Source: Prochlorococcus sp. AG-409-I11 (lineage in GTDB: Bacteria > Cyanobacteriota > Cyanobacteriia > PCC-6307 > Cyanobiaceae). From it: 64,000 bases of DNA. A model generated the notes under the pieces. The model saw only the letters and a program-made list of their open reading frames with translations. It ran no database searches and was not told the DNA's origin. Shown here piece after piece: positions 59,010 to 64,000 of this stretch (position 1 is its first letter; the number at the start of each line of letters is the position of its first letter). The position numbers and the translations under genes are program-made. The DNA is taken from assembly GCA_003215725.1 (NCBI GenBank), contig QCJX01000001.1:1-64000 (forward strand), written 5' to 3'.

Positions 59010-60263
59010 CTATTTTTTGTGCCTAGATAGTTTTTGGGAGGCTTGATAAAGATTTTCTGATTGCTCTTTGACATCCTCCCAAGGGAGATCTAAGTCTTGA
59101 CGACCAAAATGACCATACGCTGCAGTATCTCTATAAAAACGACCATTTCTTTGCTCTGGAAGATGTCTTAAGTTGAATCTTTCAATTATTGCTCCTGGGC
59201 GAAGATCGAAATGTTCTTGAATTAATTCGGTGAGGGATTGGTTTGATATTTCTCCTGTACCGAAGGTTTCTATCAATATTGAGACTGGTTTAGCTACTCC
59301 AATTGCATAGCTGAGTTGAACTTCAGCTCGCTTGGCTAATTTAGAAGCAACTATGCATTTGGCTACGAATCGAGCGGCATAGGCAGCAGATCTATCAACT
59401 TTAGTTGGGTCTTTGCCTGAGAATGCGCCTCCTCCATGACGGGCATATCCTCCATAGGTGTCAACAATGATTTTTCTCCCGGTAAGACCTGCATCTCCCT
59501 GAGGACCACCTACTACGAACTTTCCAGTTGGATTAACTAGAAAACGGGTTGTTTCTGGGTTTGGTTTTAATGGAAGGTCTTTAGTTGCTGGAATTACAAC
59601 ATGCTTCCAAATATCTTCAGTAATTTGTTTGCGGATTTCTTCTTCGTCTGTCATTCCTTCCACTTCAGCTGTGTGTTGAGTAGAAATTAAAATCGTATCG
59701 ATAGCAACTGGTTTCTCATTCTCATAGACAACACTCACTTGGGTTTTCCCGTCTGGGAGCAGGTATTTAAGGACTTCTTTATGACGAACTTCAGCCAGTT
59801 GTCTAGATAATCTATGAGCCAAGCTGATAGGCAGTGGCATGAGTTCTGGAGTTTCATTGCACGCGTAACCAAACATGATCCCTTGATCACCTGCGCCTAC
59901 TTTGTCCAAAGGATCTTCTGAGTGGTCTTCAGCTTCATTTACTCCTTGCGCTATATCAGGTGATTGCTGATCTAGGGCTACTAATACTGCACAGCTGTTT
60001 GCATCAAAACCTCCTGCACGTGCTCCGCTGTAACCAATTTCACGAATCACATTTCGCACAAGATGAATAAAGTCAACTTGTGCCTTGGAAGTGACTTCAC
60101 CTGTTATGAGGCATAGTCCCGTATTAACAACGGTCTCACAAGCAACTCTGCTGTTTGGGTCTTGAGAAAGCAGTGCATCTAAAACTGCATCACTGATTTG
60201 ATCACAGATTTTGTCTGGGTGACCTTCGGTGACTGATTCTGAGGTGAAGACGTAACGACTCAT
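59010..60263 (-). CDS. metK: S-adenosylmethionine synthetase
   Basis: Makes SAM from methionine and ATP. The P-loop-like [29 protein letters not shown], and [19 protein letters not shown] are conserved. 417 residues, full length. Followed by the FGGY kinase; upstream is a HAD phosphatase, 17 bases apart. Confidence 0.96.
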   Translation of the reverse strand: MSRYVFTSESVTEGHPDKICDQISDAVLDALLSQDPNSRVACETVVNTGLCLITGEVTSKAQVDFIHLVRNVIREIGYSGARAGGFDANSCAVLVALDQQSPDIAQGVNEAEDHSEDPLDKVGAGDQGIMFGYACNETPELMPLPISLAHRLSRQLAEVRHKEVLKYLLPDGKTQVSVVYENEKPVAIDTILISTQHTAEVEGMTDEEEIRKQITEDIWKHVVIPATKDLPLKPNPETTRFLVNPTGKFVVGGPQGDAGLTGRKIIVDTYGGYARHGGGAFSGKDPTKVDRSAAYAARFVAKCIVASKLAKRAEVQLSYAIGVAKPVSILIETFGTGEISNQSLTELIQEHFDLRPGAIIERFNLRHLPEQRNGRFYRDTAAYGHFGRQDLDLPWEDVKEQSENLYQASQKLSRHKK

Positions 60264-60280
60264 TTTGAATGGTTATTGAA

Positions 60281-61072
60281 TTAAAGATTACGATTTGGAT
60301 GAATACTCAGCTCATTCCAGTGATGAATTAGATGTTGATGTTCATTAAGCAAGGGTGGTGTAGCCCACCCAGCTGTATAACCAATAACTAATCCAACCCC
60401 TGCTTGACGCGCCATCAGTAAATCAGAATCAGCGTCACCAATGAGAGCACATTCTGATGGATTTAATTTGATTTTTTTACATAGCTCTTTTACTGCCTTT
60501 GGATTTGGTTTGGGAGGGTTATGCTCTGCACTCCAAAAAGAGCATATATTTTTCTCTAATTCGTTGAACTTTAAAAAATTTTGAATCCCTTTTTTACTAT
60601 CATTGCTAATTAATGAGCAAATAATTCCATTTTCTAGACAATTATCTAATAAGTTTTTTACACCTGGCAATAAATATCGTTTAATTTGAATTTGAGGATC
60701 TATTCCTTCCAATTTATCTACTGATAAGAAAATCTCGTTAGTTAACTTTATAGACTCTGACCAATTAATTCCAAGCAGGGATAGAATAGTAGCAGTGGCA
60801 ATAAAATTGTGCTCACGTGACGCAATTGCTATTAATCCGCCAGGATCTATTGCATTATCTTTGAGACCATAGGCAGATACTAATAGTTCAGTAAGTCTTG
60901 ATATTGTTCTATTGGTTGAATCAACTTGCCTGAAAACTCTTTTTGCTTCTTGAATTCTTAATTGAGCAATATACAATAAATGTTTTTCGCTATATGAAAG
61001 AGTTCCATCCTTATCAAACAGAACTCCTTTTACTGAGCCAATGGGTTTTCCATTAAGCAACAGTTGTTTCAT
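60281..61072 (-). CDS. HAD-superfamily phosphatase
   Basis: Nucleophile motif VLFDKDGTLSYSEK, motif II-like SLISNDS and motif IV ALIGDADSDLLMARQAGVG. 263 residues, with a helical cap. Likely a sugar or phosphoglycolate-type phosphatase, but the substrate is unknown. Lies between rpsA and metK. Confidence 0.78.
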   Translation of the reverse strand: MKQLLLNGKPIGSVKGVLFDKDGTLSYSEKHLLYIAQLRIQEAKRVFRQVDSTNRTISRLTELLVSAYGLKDNAIDPGGLIAIASREHNFIATATILSLLGINWSESIKLTNEIFLSVDKLEGIDPQIQIKRYLLPGVKNLLDNCLENGIICSLISNDSKKGIQNFLKFNELEKNICSFWSAEHNPPKPNPKAVKELCKKIKLNPSECALIGDADSDLLMARQAGVGLVIGYTAGWATPPLLNEHQHLIHHWNELSIHPNRNL

Positions 61073-61091
61073 TTTAATCCTTTAATTTAAA

Positions 61092-62204
61092 TTAGATATT
61101 CATTACTGCTATTGGGTCTTCCCCTTCCTCTGCTTGCTCAAGCAACATTTGCTTGTATCTTGCGGCCATTTCTTCTGCTTTATCAAAAACTTTTTGAGGA
61201 TCAGTAAGCATGTCACCAGGTTCAGGCTCTAGAGCTTTTGTTGATAATGATATTCGCCCGCGCTCAGCATCTAAATCGATAATCATTACTTTCATTTGGT
61301 CATTGACATTTAGAACAGAATGAGGAGTTTCAATATGTTCATGACTGATTTCTGAAATATGTAATAAACCACTTACTCCTCCAATATCAATAAATGCACC
61401 GTAGGGTTTAATTCCTCTAACAGCTCCAACAACAACTTCACCTACTTCGAGGCGATTCATCTTTCTTTCAACTAAGGCTCTTCTATGGCTAAGAACTAAT
61501 CGATTACGTTCTTCATCAACTTCAAGAAATTTTAAAGGTAAAAAATCTGCGACAAGCTCTTCTTTTGGTTTTCTTGTGCTGATATGAGAACCAGGGATAA
61601 AGCCCCTGAGACCTTCAACACGAACTAATGCTCCTCCCCTATTTGTAGCAAATACTTCTGAATAAATGGTTGCATCTTCTTTCTGAAGCTGTCTGACACG
61701 CTCCCATGCTCTTTGATATTCGATTCGACGAATGGATAAAGATAATTGGCCATCTTCATTTTCTTCGCTCATTATGAAGAATTCTCTAACCTCTGAAGGT
61801 TGAAGAACATCGCTTAGACCTTCAACTCTATTAATAGAGACTTCCTGCATAGGCATAAATGCTGCTGTTTTTGCCCCTATATCTATCATTGCCCCTTTTG
61901 ATTCCAGAGCAAAGACAGTGCCATTAACTATGTCTCCAGGCTTGAAGTTGTAGTCGTACTTGCTTAAAAGAGCGGCAAATTCATCAAGAGTAAAACCTGC
62001 ACCAGTTAGATCCTTTTTGTTAACTCTGCTTGTCGGGTCATCAGCAGTTGGTATTTGCTCGGGAATACTTAAATCTGATTCATCAATAGAAGCTTCTTCA
62101 CTCTTCCCAACAGTGGTTGAGTTTTCTGCAACAGAAGACTGTTCATTAAGGTCAGTGTTTTCAGATGTTAAATCTTGAACAGATTCTGATTGATTACCAG
62201 ACAT
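61092..62204 (-). CDS. rpsA: 30S ribosomal protein S1
   Basis: Three S1-type OB domains (for example FKPGDIVNGTVFALESKGAM, NRGGALVRVEGLRGFIPGS and VRGIKPYGAFIDIGGVSGLL), following a variable acidic N-terminal stretch. 370 residues from ATG 62204. Cyanobacterial S1 is this three-domain form. The frame extends to 62261 but with little support. Confidence 0.92.
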   Translation of the reverse strand: MSGNQSESVQDLTSENTDLNEQSSVAENSTTVGKSEEASIDESDLSIPEQIPTADDPTSRVNKKDLTGAGFTLDEFAALLSKYDYNFKPGDIVNGTVFALESKGAMIDIGAKTAAFMPMQEVSINRVEGLSDVLQPSEVREFFIMSEENEDGQLSLSIRRIEYQRAWERVRQLQKEDATIYSEVFATNRGGALVRVEGLRGFIPGSHISTRKPKEELVADFLPLKFLEVDEERNRLVLSHRRALVERKMNRLEVGEVVVGAVRGIKPYGAFIDIGGVSGLLHISEISHEHIETPHSVLNVNDQMKVMIIDLDAERGRISLSTKALEPEPGDMLTDPQKVFDKAEEMAARYKQMLLEQAEEGEDPIAVMNI

Positions 62205-62308
62205 GAGAAGAAGGCGGTCTGCCGTAAGCAGTGCGAAAGTTTGTCCACATGGGCCCGCCAAGGACCTTGCAGAATTCGCTTGTTACTCTACAGAGGCGTC
62301 TCTCTAAT

Positions 62309-62788
62309 TTAGAGAACAGTTGCTAGTTGTTCTTTTTTTTCTGATTTAAAACTTTCTAATGTGGCAACGAAATCATTAATGCCATGGAACTGTCTATATA
62401 CCGAGGCAAAACGAATGTAAGCGACTTCACTAATGCCTTTTAATTGCTCTAGAGCCATCTCACCAATCTCTGCACTAGATACTTCTTTTAAATTTCCTTG
62501 TTGAAGCTTCAATTCAATTTCATCAACAATCATTTCAAGCTTTTCTGTGTCCACGCATGTCTTCTCACAGGCTCTTGTTAAGCCACTTATTACTTTGTTT
62601 TTGTTGAAGATCTCTTTGCTGCCATTACGTTTTAGAACACTTATTGGAACTGTCTCAACCCTTTCATAAGTGGTGAAACGATAATCGCAATTAAGGCACT
62701 CTCTTCTCCTCCGCACACTTCTACCAGCGTCTGCAGCACGTGATTCGAGTACACGACTATCTGTGTTTTGACATGAGGGGCATTGCAT
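62309..62788 (-). CDS. nrdR: Transcriptional repressor NrdR
   Basis: Zinc ribbon (CPSCQN...[15 protein letters not shown]) and ATP-cone domain, as in NrdR regulators of ribonucleotide reductase. 159 residues, normal length. Separated from psbT by a strong terminator. Confidence 0.93.
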   Translation of the reverse strand: MQCPSCQNTDSRVLESRAADAGRSVRRRRECLNCDYRFTTYERVETVPISVLKRNGSKEIFNKNKVISGLTRACEKTCVDTEKLEMIVDEIELKLQQGNLKEVSSAEIGEMALEQLKGISEVAYIRFASVYRQFHGINDFVATLESFKSEKKEQLATVL

Positions 62789-62950
62789 TGCTGCCCTGAA
62801 TTGAATTTATTTATACTAACTTTATACATATATTGGCTTTCTGAGAAGGGTTTTATTATTTAATTGGTCTAAAGATTGTTTGTTGATCTTTTCTTTATGC
62901 GAAATTAATAGCTAGTACGTTAATTAGATAAATTATTGCAAAGTTTTGAG

Positions 62951-62990
62951 CATATAAAAAAGCCCCGTTTAAACGGGGCTTTTTTATATG
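62951..62990. terminator. 40-bp perfect palindrome, terminator after psbT
   Basis: Fully self-complementary around GCCCCGTTT/AAACGGGGC, flanked by runs of six A and six T and extended to CATAT/ATATG. Acts as a strong rho-independent terminator for the psbB-psbT transcript and could work from both sides. Lies between psbT and nrdR. Confidence 0.9.
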
Positions 62991-62994
62991 GCAT

Positions 62995-63084
62995 TTAAGT
63001 CTTCGGAGGATCGCGAAAAGCGACTGCGAAGAACAATGTGACCACAACTCCAGTGAGGATGAGGACGTAAGAGAATGCTTCCAT
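62995..63084 (-). CDS. psbT: Photosystem II reaction center protein T (PsbT)
   Basis: Found by translation: MEAFSYVLILTGVVV... ending FRDPPKT, 29 residues. A single membrane helix in the PSII dimer interface region. Lies 34 bases after the psbB stop, so co-transcribed. It ends just before a strong terminator. Confidence 0.93.
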   Translation of the reverse strand: MEAFSYVLILTGVVVTLFFAVAFRDPPKT

Positions 63085-63118
63085 CTAGATACTTGGTAAG
63101 GAATAAAGGTTCCCGGAA

Positions 63119-64000
63119 TTAAGCACGTCCTGGAATACGACGTGTGGATTCGTCTCCAAGTTTCTTGAAGAGACCAAATTCCGTTTGATCGCCAAGGTCA
63201 GGATCAATACCAGAGAATGTGTCACGGTAAAGAGTCCTGGCCGCATGCCACCAGTGGCCAAAGAGGTAAAGCAAACCAAAGCTTGCGTGGGCAAATGTAA
63301 ACCAGGCTCGTGGAGAGCTTCTGAAAACACCGTCTGACTTGTAGCGATCTCTGTCGAACTTGAAGGCTTCACCAAGTTGAGCTTTACGAGCAAGTCTCTT
63401 TACTACAACTGGGTCAGTAAAGGTTTTCCCATTTAACTCACCGCCATAAACGGTTGCTGTTACACCGGTTTGTTCGAAGGAGTACTTCGCTTCTGCACGG
63501 CGGAAAGGGATATCTGCTCGAACATTCCCAGCCTTGTCTTCAAGTATCACAGGGAAGTTCTCGAAGAAATTAGGAATTCTTCGAACTTCTAAGTCATTAC
63601 CATCTTTGTCAGTGAAGCCGATATGGCCTTGCCAACCTGTAGGTAAGCCATCGCCATTAACCATGGCTCCGACTCTAAATAAACCTCCCTTTGCAGGGCT
63701 GTTACCTACATAGTCATAGAAGGCAAGCTTCTCTGGAATGGCTTCGAAAGCCTCAGCTTTGGAGGCACCGTTATCCATTGCTGTTTGAACTCGTCTGTTG
63801 ATTTCAGACCGGTAGTAGCCAGAATCCCATTGATAACGAGTTGGACCAAAAAGCTCAACTGGAGTAGTGGCAGATCCATACCACATTGTTCCTGAGACAA
63901 CGAAAGAAACAAAAAGAGTTGCTGCTAGGGCGCTAGCTAAAACACCCTCAAGGCTTCCCATTCTTAGGTTTCTGTAGAGCCTTTCTCCTGGACGGTTAGT
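63119..64000 (-). CDS. psbB: Photosystem II CP47 protein, C-terminal part (partial)
   Basis: The coding frame runs without a stop from 63119 to the window end. It begins in the window with [18 protein letters not shown] and continues through [18 protein letters not shown], the large lumenal loop ([20 protein letters not shown]), [20 protein letters not shown] and a last membrane helix with [20 protein letters not shown]. The 5' part lies beyond the window. CP47 carries antenna chlorophyll next to D2. Confidence 0.96.
   Translation of the reverse strand, partial: TNRPGERLYRNLRMGSLEGVLASALAATLFVSFVVSGTMWYGSATTPVELFGPTRYQWDSGYYRSEINRRVQTAMDNGASKAEAFEAIPEKLAFYDYVGNSPAKGGLFRVGAMVNGDGLPTGWQGHIGFTDKDGNDLEVRRIPNFFENFPVILEDKAGNVRADIPFRRAEAKYSFEQTGVTATVYGGELNGKTFTDPVVVKRLARKAQLGEAFKFDRDRYKSDGVFRSSPRAWFTFAHASFGLLYLFGHWWHAARTLYRDTFSGIDPDLGDQTEFGLFKKLGDESTRRIPGRA

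Overview
The window is an AT-rich cyanobacterial chromosome segment, most consistent with a low-light Prochlorococcus (LLII/III-like; clade is an inference). Support: Mg-chelatase ChlD, ndhC-K-J, rubredoxin-ycf48-psbE-F-L-J, psbB-psbT, a minimal phycoerythrin (PE) cluster with no other rod proteins beside it, a two-domain oxidoreductase/SelD protein, and uvrD and metK on either side of the PE region.

Region 1 (1-29.6 kb) is mostly core metabolism: YgfZ, phosphosugar mutase, RdgB, carotenoid oxygenase, HisB, FabI, FolK, ChlD, an MCE/Mla-type transporter pair, YvcK, NDH-1 subunits, photosystem II assembly and cytochrome b559 genes, MtnP, SelD fusion, CCA-adding enzyme, UvrD helicase and an ABC exporter.

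Region 2 (29.8-37.4 kb) is the PE cluster: cpeB and cpeA, three HEAT-repeat bilin lyase genes (CpeZ, CpeF/MpeX-like, CpeY), CpeT, CpeS, a small unknown protein and a phycobilisome-linker protein. The beta subunit keeps all chromophore cysteines. The alpha subunit is short and keeps one. A decayed coding-like stretch lies upstream of the linker gene.

Region 3 (37.7-56.8 kb) is an accessory surface-polysaccharide island. It has a UDP-glucuronate epimerase, two small unknown proteins, a plus-strand operon (GmhA, KdsC-like phosphatase, NeuB-like synthase lacking the SAF domain, NeuA-like cytidylyltransferase, three SDRs, a TIM-barrel isomerase, a KpsC/S-like transferase and a GT9), a minus-strand heptose operon (HldE, HldD, GmhB), a second GT9, a Wzy-like membrane protein, a UDP-GlcNAc 4,6-dehydratase and a WcaJ-like initiating transferase. 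Together these predict ADP-heptose synthesis and an unidentified CMP-activated ulosonic acid, both destined for a surface glycan. A tRNA-Phe(GAA) gene marks the right edge.

Region 4 (57-64 kb) returns to core genes: a DUF2470 protein, a previously uncalled 57-residue membrane ORF, an FGGY kinase, MetK, a HAD phosphatase, ribosomal protein S1, NrdR, PsbT and the 3' part of psbB, which runs off the window end.
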